Assembly: GCF_036289405.1 (NCBI RefSeq)
Contig: NZ_JAYFFI010000007.1
Location: 1-64,000 of the forward strand
Origin: Pseudoramibacter faecis
GTDB taxonomy: Bacteria; Bacillota; Clostridia; Eubacteriales; Eubacteriaceae
Direction: 5' to 3'
DNA length: 64,000 nt
The notes beneath the pieces are model-generated. The model was given only the letters and a program-made list of their open reading frames with translations, was not told where the DNA came from and searched no databases. Positions 33,115-40,353 of the stretch are shown here, piece by piece. Each line of letters opens with the position of its first letter. The first letter of the stretch is position 1. The position numbers were made by a program, and so were the translations under genes.

Positions 33115-34407
33115 TCAGGCGTTGTCGCCGAAGAAATAATCGTAGGCCACGTCGGCGGGGCAAAGCCCCTCCGAGCAGGCCGCGCAGTGGCCGTGTTTCG
33201 GCTCCTTCGCAAGACGCTCGCTCAACACTTCTGGCATCAGGGCGTTGTCGATCTGTGCCGGCACATCATTGTCGACCCGGGCCTTAGCCATGGCCAGGGA
33301 GCGGTTCCAGGCGCGGCCGCCGCGGCGCAGCACGTTGGCGCAGTCGGCGGCGATGCGGGCCGTGCGCACGCCCATCACCACGTCTTCTTCCGTCGGCAGG
33401 CCGAGATGCTCGGCCGGGGTGAGATTGCACAGGAAATCCGCGCCGTGCATCCCGGCAAAGGCGCCGCCGATGGCACCGGTGATGTTGTCGTAGCCCGGCG
33501 CGACGTCGGTGGCCAAAAAGCCGAGGATGTAATAGGGCACGTTGTGGCAGAGGCGCTTTTGCATTTGCATCGTGGTGGCGATATGGCTGAGCGGCACATG
33601 GCCCGGCCCTTCGATCATCACCTGCACGCCGGCTTCAATGGCGCGTTTGGCCAAATCGCCCGCCACCATCAGGCCGGCCATCTGGGCCGCGTCGAGGGAG
33701 TCGAAATTGGCCCCGGGACGGATGGCGTCGCCGATGGAGAGCACGGTATCGGTGGATTTGAGGATTTCGAGCACTTTGTCGAATTCGGTATAAAGGGGAT
33801 TGTCCTTTTGATTGTAGTGCATCCAAGCGGTCATGATGGAGCCGCCGCGGGAGACGATATTGGCCAGCCGGCCGGTGCTTCTCAAAATATCGAAAAGCTG
33901 CATGTTGTAGGCGCTGTGAACGGCCATGAAATCCATGCCGTCTTCGCATTCCTTTTCGATCACGTCGAGCAGATCCTGGCTGGACATGGCGACCATGGAG
34001 CCGTGTTTTTCGATGGCTTCGTTGGCCGCCTGATAAACCGGCACGCAGCCGGCGGCGATGTTGGAATTGGCGATGGATTGTTTGCGCATGCCGTCGATGT
34101 CGTCGCCGGTGGACAGATCCATGAAGGCGTCGGCGCCGGCTTCCTCAATCAGCTGGAGCTTGCGCTTTTCCATGGCCTTGTCGTTGCGGTCGGAGGACGT
34201 GCCCATCAGCGAGTTGACCTTGATGTCGAGGCCCTCGCCGATGCCGCAGATTTTGCTGCGGTTGTGGCGGGTGTTCTTCGGGATCACGATGCGGCTGTCG
34301 GCCACGCGCTCGCGGATGTATTCCGGCGTCACGCCTTCCTGGAGGGCGACCCGTTCCATTTCTTCAGTGGTGCGCCCGGCGCGGGCTTCTAACATTTGTG
34401 TGCTCAT
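33115..34407 (-). CDS. bzaB: ThiC-like 5-hydroxybenzimidazole synthase subunit BzaB
   Basis: This 430-residue paralogue of ThiC/BzaF has the radical SAM cluster motif CAACSEGLC (C-x2-C-x4-C) at the extreme C terminus, as in the ThiC family. Together with BzaA it is known to rearrange 5-aminoimidazole ribotide to 5-hydroxybenzimidazole. The ATG at 34407 is one base after the bzaA stop with AGGAGG inside bzaA, so the two are co-translated. A true ThiC is the alternative, but tandem ThiC paralogues next to cobT and the methylases decide for Bza. Confidence 0.9.
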   Translation of the reverse strand: MSTQMLEARAGRTTEEMERVALQEGVTPEYIRERVADSRIVIPKNTRHNRSKICGIGEGLDIKVNSLMGTSSDRNDKAMEKRKLQLIEEAGADAFMDLSTGDDIDGMRKQSIANSNIAAGCVPVYQAANEAIEKHGSMVAMSSQDLLDVIEKECEDGMDFMAVHSAYNMQLFDILRSTGRLANIVSRGGSIMTAWMHYNQKDNPLYTEFDKVLEILKSTDTVLSIGDAIRPGANFDSLDAAQMAGLMVAGDLAKRAIEAGVQVMIEGPGHVPLSHIATTMQMQKRLCHNVPYYILGFLATDVAPGYDNITGAIGGAFAGMHGADFLCNLTPAEHLGLPTEEDVVMGVRTARIAADCANVLRRGGRAWNRSLAMAKARVDNDVPAQIDNALMPEVLSERLAKEPKHGHCAACSEGLCPADVAYDYFFGDNA

Positions 34408-34408
34408 T

Positions 34409-35722
34409 TTAGGCCTCCTGGGATTCAAAGGTCACGGCGTCTTCGCCGTTCATCACTTTTTCGACGATGCGGGCGGCGCAAAGTTTGCCGCACATCGTGC
34501 ACTCGCTGGCAAAATCGTCGGAGCGTTCCCGCCACATGCGTTCGGCGGTTTCCGGATCCATGGCCAGCTTGAATTGTTTGGGAAAGTCCATGGCGACGCG
34601 TGCTTCGGACATCTGTTTATCCCAGTCGACGGCGGCGGGAAGCCCTTTGGCCACATCGCCGGCGTGACCCGCGATGCGCGAGGCCATCACCCCTTGATAG
34701 ACGTCGTCGGCAGAGGGCATGCCGATGTGTTCCGCCGGGGTGACATAGCACAGGAAATCGGCGCCCTGCCAGGCGGCGATGGCCCCGCCGATGGCCGAGG
34801 TGATGTGGTCAAAGCCGGCCGCGGTGTCTGTCGGCAGCATGCCGAAGATAAAGTAGGGCGCGCCGTGGCAGAGCTTCTTTTCGAGCTGGACCGTGCAGGC
34901 GATCTCGTCCATCGCCACGTGGCCCGGCCCTTTGACCATCACCTGGACGCCGGCTTCTCTTGCGCGGCGAACCAGGGTGCCGATGAGCACGAGCTCTTCC
35001 ACCTGGGCGGCGTCGAGGGAATCGGCGACACAGCCCGGGCGCATCCCGTCGGCGAAGCTGAGCACGACGTCGTAGCGGTGACAGATGTCGATGATCCGGT
35101 CGAAATAGGTGTACATCGGGTTTTCTTTCTGATGATGGATCATCCAGCCGATGAGGTGGGAACCGCCGTAGGACACCAGCGGGTCGATGCGGCCTTCCTC
35201 CTTGGCGCGCCGGATGACGTCCAGGGTGGTCGCCGGGTGCATGGCGAGAAAGGCCACGCCCTGGCTCGCCTGGCGTTCAATCATTTCGAACATGTCGTCT
35301 TCGGTCATGGCCATGGCGGTGCCGTGTTTGTCGGCGGCTTCTGCCAGAGTTTCGTACATCGGCAGGGTGCCGACGGGGCAATCGACGGTGGCGAGGACCT
35401 TTTCGCGCATGGCCTCGATGGGCCCGCGGACGGAGAGATCCATGATGGTGTCGGTATGGGCTTTGATGGCGGCGTCAATTTTGGCCATTTCGCCGTCGAC
35501 GGTGTCGCCGGCTTCATACAGGCCCACCGAGGCCGAGATCTTGGTAAAGAGGCCCTTGCCCACAGCGACGGGGCGGATGTTTTCTCTAAAACTGTGAAGA
35601 ATGACGATGGTGCCGTCGACCATGCCCTGGCGAATCACTTCGGGATCGATGCCTTCGTGCTCCGCACAAGTGCGCATTTCGTCGGTGATTTCGCCAGCGC
35701 GTGCTTTTTCAAGTAATGTCAT
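34409..35722 (-). CDS. bzaA: ThiC-like 5-hydroxybenzimidazole synthase subunit BzaA
   Basis: The 437-residue ThiC/BzaF paralogue is first in the bza operon. Family motifs include TIVILHSFREN near the N terminus and a C-terminal cluster motif CTMCGKLC, which is C-x2-C-x3-C, one residue shorter than that of its partner BzaB. It works with BzaB to make 5-hydroxybenzimidazole from the purine intermediate AIR. AAAGGAG lies six bases before the ATG. Expression is expected to be shut off by cobalamin through the upstream riboswitch. Confidence 0.9.
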   Translation of the reverse strand: MTLLEKARAGEITDEMRTCAEHEGIDPEVIRQGMVDGTIVILHSFRENIRPVAVGKGLFTKISASVGLYEAGDTVDGEMAKIDAAIKAHTDTIMDLSVRGPIEAMREKVLATVDCPVGTLPMYETLAEAADKHGTAMAMTEDDMFEMIERQASQGVAFLAMHPATTLDVIRRAKEEGRIDPLVSYGGSHLIGWMIHHQKENPMYTYFDRIIDICHRYDVVLSFADGMRPGCVADSLDAAQVEELVLIGTLVRRAREAGVQVMVKGPGHVAMDEIACTVQLEKKLCHGAPYFIFGMLPTDTAAGFDHITSAIGGAIAAWQGADFLCYVTPAEHIGMPSADDVYQGVMASRIAGHAGDVAKGLPAAVDWDKQMSEARVAMDFPKQFKLAMDPETAERMWRERSDDFASECTMCGKLCAARIVEKVMNGEDAVTFESQEA

Positions 35723-35787
35723 CTGCTTCTCCTTTGATTTGTGAAGTGTTGGTGCCGTTTCGGCCAGTGCCGGGCTTTCGTGACATC

Positions 35788-35826
35788 AAAAAAGCCCATA
35801 GCCGAAAAAAGTTCGACTATGGACTT
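35788..35826 (-). terminator. Riboswitch-controlled terminator in the bza leader
   Basis: On the minus strand AAGTCCATAGTCGAA pairs with TTCGGCTATGGGCTT (15 bp, two G-U) followed by six T. It lies 20-25 bases after the cobalamin riboswitch and 65 bases before bzaA, so control is by premature termination. Confidence 0.92.
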
Positions 35827-35847
35827 TACCGTCATCCATGCATCATC

Positions 35848-36026
35848 ATTCAAGGCAGGTCTCCTGACTGACAGCCGGCGCTATGCGCGCCAGGTCCGCC
35901 CCTTCCCGCCGGCGATGTGCTGTCGGCAGTGGTTAACAGCGGATCCCAACTGATCACAGTGATGGGTTCGCTCGGGATTTGCACCCGATTCCCTATTCTC
36001 CCCGTCGCCGGGGCACCTTCAATGGG
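35848..36026 (-). promoter_or_regulatory. Cobalamin riboswitch controlling the bza operon
   Basis: The minus strand contains the B12 box AGTCAGGAGACCTGCCT (35853-35869) and the class hallmarks GAAGGTGCCCC, AGAATAGGGAA, TCGGGTGCAAATCCCGA and CCACTGTGA in the right order. Its 5' end coincides with the start point expected from the promoter just upstream. Cobalamin binding should favour the terminator that follows and shut off lower-ligand synthesis. Confidence 0.96.
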
Positions 36027-36033
36027 TAATCTT

Positions 36034-36062
36034 ATTATAGAACAAGCCATGCGTGAAAACAA
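36034..36062 (-). promoter_or_regulatory. Promoter of the bza operon
   Basis: Minus-strand TTGTTT (36057-36062) and TATAAT (36034-36039) are 17 bases apart and place the transcript start at about 36027, the first base of the riboswitch. Confidence 0.8.
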
Positions 36063-36228
36063 TGTTAATTTGTGCGCTGTTTTCGGAGACGGCGCAGGTT
36101 TTGGATTTGAATTTGACGGGAGAAACGGCAGGCGAAATCAAAAGAACATTTTTAAACGCATTCAGAGAAAAAATAGCGGAAGAAAAAAGCGCATTGCGCG
36201 GAGCGCAGGCGCACAAAAAAATGGCAAT
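36063..36228. other. Spacer upstream of the bza promoter
   Basis: No gene, repeat or further regulatory motif can be supported here. Short A-rich frames on both strands lack ribosome sites. The larger gap 35723-36425 is otherwise filled by the bza leader and the importer terminator. Confidence 0.4.
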
Positions 36229-36256
36229 AAAAAAATGCCGGTGTAGGCGCACCGGC
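36229..36256 (-). terminator. Terminator of the metal importer operon
   Basis: GCCGGTG and CACCGGC form a perfect 7-bp stem with a 6-base loop; on the minus strand the stem is followed by A and seven T. It lies about 170 bases after the last importer gene. Confidence 0.75.
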
Positions 36257-36425
36257 GGAAGTAATAAATCAGCAACATTTAATTCATACTTCAATTAAAT
36301 TTTACGACAGACCTGAAAGCCTTTCAAGCAGTTTCATAATGAAAATGCGCACATATATTTTAGGTTAAGAAAAAAATAAACGCGTTAACGGTTATTGAAA
36401 AGCGACGGCTTGCCTTTTGAAAGGA

Positions 36426-37559
36426 TCAGAGATTCTGCCGGAGCCTGTGATATCGGCAGAGTCCCTTTGGCGTCAGCAGGTACTGCTGGTTTTGGACAGT
36501 CAGCAGACCGTCGGCCGCGAGGATGCCGGCGTGGCGTTCGATCATCGACGGCTGCCAGTGCAAATGATGTTTGATCGTCAGGACCCCGTTTTCGCGGAAG
36601 GCGTCGGGGGTGCCCATGTGATTGCCGATGTGTATCGTCAATAAATCAAGATAAAGGCGGCGGCGCTGCTTTCGCCTGCGAAGCAGGGTGGTGACCAGGC
36701 CGTCCTTGTGGAGGAAGAAGGTCAGCAGGGTGGTGCCGCCGGCCACAGCGGCGGTCATGCCGGAGACGGATACATTCGCTGCGAGGGCCAGCAGATAACC
36801 GATGATCGTATTGGCTGAGGCATAAAGCACGCTGATGAGAAGCATCTGCCGGAGATCCTTGCTGAGCATGTAGGCGCTGGCATTGGGCGCGATCAAAAAG
36901 CTGACGACCAGGATGGCCCCGACCGCGTCAAAGGCGATGACGGCCGTTAGGGAAGAAAGGGTCATCAGAGCATAAAATAAAAAGGGAGAGGAAAAGCCGA
37001 GGGTGATGGCAAATTCCCGATCGAAGGCCGTTAGCTTGAGCTCCTTAAAAAAGATCAAGATAAAGGTCAGGTTGACACAAAAAACCAGTCCCATGGCGAT
37101 CAGCGATTTGGGCAATGAGTAACCCAGCACGGTTATTCGGTACAGGGGTGCCATGATAACCTCTCCCATGAGCACCATGTCCGTATCGAGGTGGACGTTG
37201 CGGGCATATTTTGTGATGAGGATCACTGCGAGCGCAAAGAACAAAGGGAAGACGATGCCTACGGCGTCGTGATTGCGGATCAGGCCGGTTTTGGAAAGCT
37301 GCTCCACGGCCATCACGGTCAACACGCCGAAAACAGCGGCCCCGATGACAAGCCAAGGCGAACGCAGATCGTGCACCGCAAAAAAAGCCAGCACAATGCC
37401 CAGCAGGACCGAATGAGAGATGGCGTCTGAGACCATCGAGAGGTGCCGGAGGACCAAAAAAGAGCCAATGAGCGCACAGGTGACGGCAGTGAGCCAGAGG
37501 ACCCACAGGGCTTCGTTGCCCATCAAAAAATCTTTTAGCAGGGTGATGGCGGTCATCAT
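36426..37559 (-). CDS. Metal ABC transporter permease with C-terminal winged-helix-like extension
   Basis: The first 290 or so residues form an ABC-3 family (ZnuB/MntB/TroD type) permease with about eight membrane segments, including LVLRHLSMVSDAISHSVLLGIVLAF and FDAVGAILVVSFLIAPNASAYML. The remaining 80 residues are soluble and look like a winged helix: LLTIHIGNHMGTPDAFREN, then WQPSMIERHAGILAADGLLTV and YLLTPKGLCRYH. Similar DtxR-like tails occur in some Mn/Zn permeases. The ATG at 37559 overlaps the preceding permease stop, giving 377 residues; GGAGG lies upstream. Confidence 0.83.
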   Translation of the reverse strand: MMTAITLLKDFLMGNEALWVLWLTAVTCALIGSFLVLRHLSMVSDAISHSVLLGIVLAFFAVHDLRSPWLVIGAAVFGVLTVMAVEQLSKTGLIRNHDAVGIVFPLFFALAVILITKYARNVHLDTDMVLMGEVIMAPLYRITVLGYSLPKSLIAMGLVFCVNLTFILIFFKELKLTAFDREFAITLGFSSPFLFYALMTLSSLTAVIAFDAVGAILVVSFLIAPNASAYMLSKDLRQMLLISVLYASANTIIGYLLALAANVSVSGMTAAVAGGTTLLTFFLHKDGLVTTLLRRRKQRRRLYLDLLTIHIGNHMGTPDAFRENGVLTIKHHLHWQPSMIERHAGILAADGLLTVQNQQYLLTPKGLCRYHRLRQNL

Positions 37560-38437
37560 CGGTAGCGCCTCCTGATTCTGAATCTGGCAAGGCCGCCCCG
37601 GGGGCCGAAGACCAAAGAGATCAGCGCCATCAGGCTCATCACCACGATGATCACGGGTCCGGTGGACATGCCATTGCATATCGTCGATATATAAGTGCCG
37701 ACAAGCGAAGATGTTCCGCCCGAAAAGGCGGCAATGATCATCACGCGGTCGAAGCGACTGCTCCACTGCAGGGCGATGATGGCCGGGATGACAAGCAGCG
37801 AGGCAATCAAGATTGCGCCGATCAGTTTTAATCCCGTGGCGATCACGCTCAGGGTCATCAGCACGGTTATCCCCGAGATAATTCCGGAAGGCAGGCCAAT
37901 GACGGCGGCATATTCGCGGTCAAAAATAGAAACCTTTATTTCCTTATAAAACAGGAGCAATAGCAGCAAGATTCCCAGCGCAACGGCGAAGATGACTTTG
38001 ATATCGCCGCGCATGATGAATGCGGCCTGCCCGAAAATATAGTTTTGAAGCCCTGCCTGGGAAGCCCGGCCATAACGGGAATTTCCCTGGATATAGCTTT
38101 TGAGAACCATGCCCATGCCAAAAAAGGCGGAAAGCACGACGGCCAGAATCGCATCGAGATCAAGCTTGGAATGTGTGTTCAGCAATTGAATAAGCAAGTA
38201 TGCGACGGCGCCGGTAAAAAGAGCGCCCAGGAGCAGCACGGCGGGACTGCGCTGCAATGCCAGCATAAAAGCAAAAACCACACCGGGAAAGGTGGCATGG
38301 CCGATGGCATCCCCGATCAGAGATTCGCCCCTGAGAACATTGATGCAACCAACGGCACCAGCGGCCGCCGCGAGCAGAGAGGTTCCCAGGGCTACGACGA
38401 TAAAGGCATAACTGGTTAAAACATTAACGTTGAGCAT
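37556..38437 (-). CDS. Metal ABC transporter permease
   Basis: The 293-residue ABC-3 family permease has about eight to nine membrane segments and the conserved INVLRGESLIGDAIGHATFPG near the start and GAILIASLLVIPAIIALQWS near the C terminus. It probably pairs with the following permease as a heterodimer. It overlaps the ATPase gene by 14 bases, with GGGAGG inside it. Metal choice (manganese, zinc or iron) cannot be decided from the permeases. Confidence 0.88.
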   Translation of the reverse strand: MLNVNVLTSYAFIVVALGTSLLAAAAGAVGCINVLRGESLIGDAIGHATFPGVVFAFMLALQRSPAVLLLGALFTGAVAYLLIQLLNTHSKLDLDAILAVVLSAFFGMGMVLKSYIQGNSRYGRASQAGLQNYIFGQAAFIMRGDIKVIFAVALGILLLLLLFYKEIKVSIFDREYAAVIGLPSGIISGITVLMTLSVIATGLKLIGAILIASLLVIPAIIALQWSSRFDRVMIIAAFSGGTSSLVGTYISTICNGMSTGPVIIVVMSLMALISLVFGPRGGLARFRIRRRYR

Positions 38438-39155
38438 AGGATCCTCCCACCATCATCGCCCGCTCGAGGTTGGCCGGCGTCAAGACATCGCTCACGGGCC
38501 CCTGGGCGATGACGTTTCGGTTAAGAATGACGACGTGGTCAAAATAATCCGCCAGGGTGTTTAAATCATGATGAACGACAATGGCGGTGCGTCCTTCCTT
38601 TTGCAGGGTTTTAATGAAATCAATGATGATACCCTCGGTTTTTTTGTCGACGCCGGCCAGGGGTTCATCCATTAAATAAATGCCGGCATCCTGGGCGATG
38701 GCCCGGGCGATAAACACCCGCTGCCGCTGGCCGCCGCTGAGCTGCGCAATCTGTCGATGCTGAAGATCCGTAAGGCCCATTATTTCAATGGCTTGGGAGG
38801 CGGCCTGTCGGTCCCGGCGGCCGGGCCTTCGGATCCAGCCGACGCGGTTGTAGCGCCCCATCAAAACGACGTCCAAAACATTGGTGGGGAAATGCCAGTT
38901 GACTGTGCCTGTCTGCGGGATATAGGCGATTTTTTTCAATGCTTTTTTGATTGGCAGGCCGTCGATTAACACCTTGCCCGATAAAGGGCGCTGAAGTCCC
39001 AGAATACCCCTGAGCAAGGTGGACTTTCCGGCGCCGTTAGGCCCGATGATGGCCGTTCGCGATCCGGCCGGAATCTGGATGTCCACATCCCAGAGAACCG
39101 GCGCATCGTGATAGGCCATGGTCATATCCTCAATGGTGACGATACTGTTGTTCAT
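38424..39155 (-). CDS. Metal ABC transporter ATP-binding protein
   Basis: The 243-residue ATPase shows Walker A GPNGAGKSTLLRG, the signature LSGGQRQRVFIARA and Walker B IYLMDEPLAGVD, then the switch histidine in AIVVHHDLN. The ATG at 39155 has AAAGGA six bases upstream; the frame start at 39170 is a TTG that overlaps this ribosome site and is unlikely. It is the second gene of the four-gene importer. Confidence 0.93.
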   Translation of the reverse strand: MNNSIVTIEDMTMAYHDAPVLWDVDIQIPAGSRTAIIGPNGAGKSTLLRGILGLQRPLSGKVLIDGLPIKKALKKIAYIPQTGTVNWHFPTNVLDVVLMGRYNRVGWIRRPGRRDRQAASQAIEIMGLTDLQHRQIAQLSGGQRQRVFIARAIAQDAGIYLMDEPLAGVDKKTEGIIIDFIKTLQKEGRTAIVVHHDLNTLADYFDHVVILNRNVIAQGPVSDVLTPANLERAMMVGGSYAQR

Positions 39156-39189
39156 CGCATTTCCTTTCAAAGCTGTTCGAAACTGCCGG

Positions 39190-40134
39190 TTATTTCAGGT
39201 AGCGGACTATTAAATCTACATTGTGGCGGTACATGCTCACATAAGTATCGCCCGCCTGTCCCCTGGGTGCCAGAGAATCGGAGAAGAGTTGTTCGCCCTC
39301 AGACTTGACCACTTTCACATTAAAGCCTTTGGCCCGGCAGGCTTCTCTGAGCTTTTCCATCCGGGCAGGATCGGTGGTGGACTCGGCAAAGATGGCTTTG
39401 ATGCGGTGGGCAACGATAAAATCGGCGGTGTCCTCAATGTCTTTGTTGGCTACTTCGCTGTCTGTGCTGACGCCCTGGGGCGCGCGAACGAGAATGGCGT
39501 AGCGTCTCGAGAAATAATTAAAAGCATCGTGCGGCGTGATAAGATAACGTTGTGATTTTGGAATTTGTGCGAGTTTCGATTTATTTTCCCTATCGAGGGC
39601 CGTTAACGTTTTGAGATAAGCATCCCGATTTTTTTCGATTTGTGCCTTCTTTTCGGGCATGGTTTTAATCAAGGCGCTGGCGGCGTTTGAAGTCGCTTCT
39701 TTATAAAGATCGATGTCGAACCAGAAATGGGGATCCTGAACGCGCTTCCCTCCTTCTTCCATGCTGCCGATTTTTTCGAGGTTAAAGGTTTTGCTCACGG
39801 CATAGCCTTTTCCTTTGAGCGCATCCTGCATTTTTCCCTCAAAGTGAAGCCCGTGGTAAAGAACTAAGTCCGCGCTTTGAATTTTCCGAAGGTCCTCCGA
39901 TTTGGCGACATACAGATGCGGATCTTCTCCGGCGGGAATAATAAGTTTGAGGTGGACATTCTCACCAGCGAGATGCTTAACCATATCGTACAAAAAGGAG
40001 GTCGTGACAGTAACCGTCTTTTTCGACCTTTTCGACCGATACTCGTTGCGTTGATGATTTTTTTCGGATATTCCGCAGGCGGCGACAGCTAAGAGAGTGA
40101 TGCTGATCGCACAGATCGCTAATAACTTTTTCAT
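39190..40134 (-). CDS. Metal-binding lipoprotein of an Mn/Zn ABC importer (TroA/MntA-like)
   Basis: The 314-residue cluster A-I solute-binding protein has a lipoprotein signal with LAVAAC (cysteine at about 20). Its likely metal ligands are the histidines in GEDPHLY, QDPHFWFD and ITPHDAFNYF and an acidic residue in FAESTTDP. No long His-rich loop is present, which fits manganese or low-capacity zinc binding better than classical ZnuA. GGAGG precedes the ATG at 40134. First gene of the importer operon, behind an MntR-like operator. Confidence 0.88.
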   Translation of the reverse strand: MKKLLAICAISITLLAVAACGISEKNHQRNEYRSKRSKKTVTVTTSFLYDMVKHLAGENVHLKLIIPAGEDPHLYVAKSEDLRKIQSADLVLYHGLHFEGKMQDALKGKGYAVSKTFNLEKIGSMEEGGKRVQDPHFWFDIDLYKEATSNAASALIKTMPEKKAQIEKNRDAYLKTLTALDRENKSKLAQIPKSQRYLITPHDAFNYFSRRYAILVRAPQGVSTDSEVANKDIEDTADFIVAHRIKAIFAESTTDPARMEKLREACRAKGFNVKVVKSEGEQLFSDSLAPRGQAGDTYVSMYRHNVDLIVRYLK

Positions 40135-40159
40135 GAAAACCTCCAATAAAAAACATTAA

Positions 40160-40213
40160 GTTAGAAATGCCTAACATCATTCTGATTGTACGATAGGGTT
40201 ATCAAATTGTCAA
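40160..40213 (-). promoter_or_regulatory. Promoter and DtxR/MntR-type operator of the metal importer
   Basis: On the minus strand TTGACA (40208-40213) and TACAAT (40185-40190) are 17 bases apart. Just downstream lies GTTAGGCATTTCTAAC (40160-40175), an inverted repeat of GTTAG with six-base spacing that resembles DtxR/MntR/SirR boxes (TTAGGnnnnnCTAA). It would let metal-loaded repressor block transcription. The regulator gene is not in the window unless the permease tail itself plays a role. Confidence 0.75.
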
Positions 40214-40313
40214 CCAGCAAATCAAAAACGTCCTAAAAAACGACAGAGGTTAAAACGCACAGCCGGATCGAACGGATTTTAAATGCTTTCTTAAATGGCA
40301 AAAAAGAACTTGT

Positions 40314-40321
40314 GCTATAAT
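40314..40321 (+). promoter_or_regulatory. Extended -10 promoter before the zinc-ribbon protein gene
   Basis: TATAAT at 40316-40321 is preceded by TGTGC, an extended -10 element; no clear -35 box is present. It lies 33 bases before the ATG. Confidence 0.5.
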
Positions 40322-40353
40322 AAAATAAATTAAAACAAGAATGGAGAGAAAAA

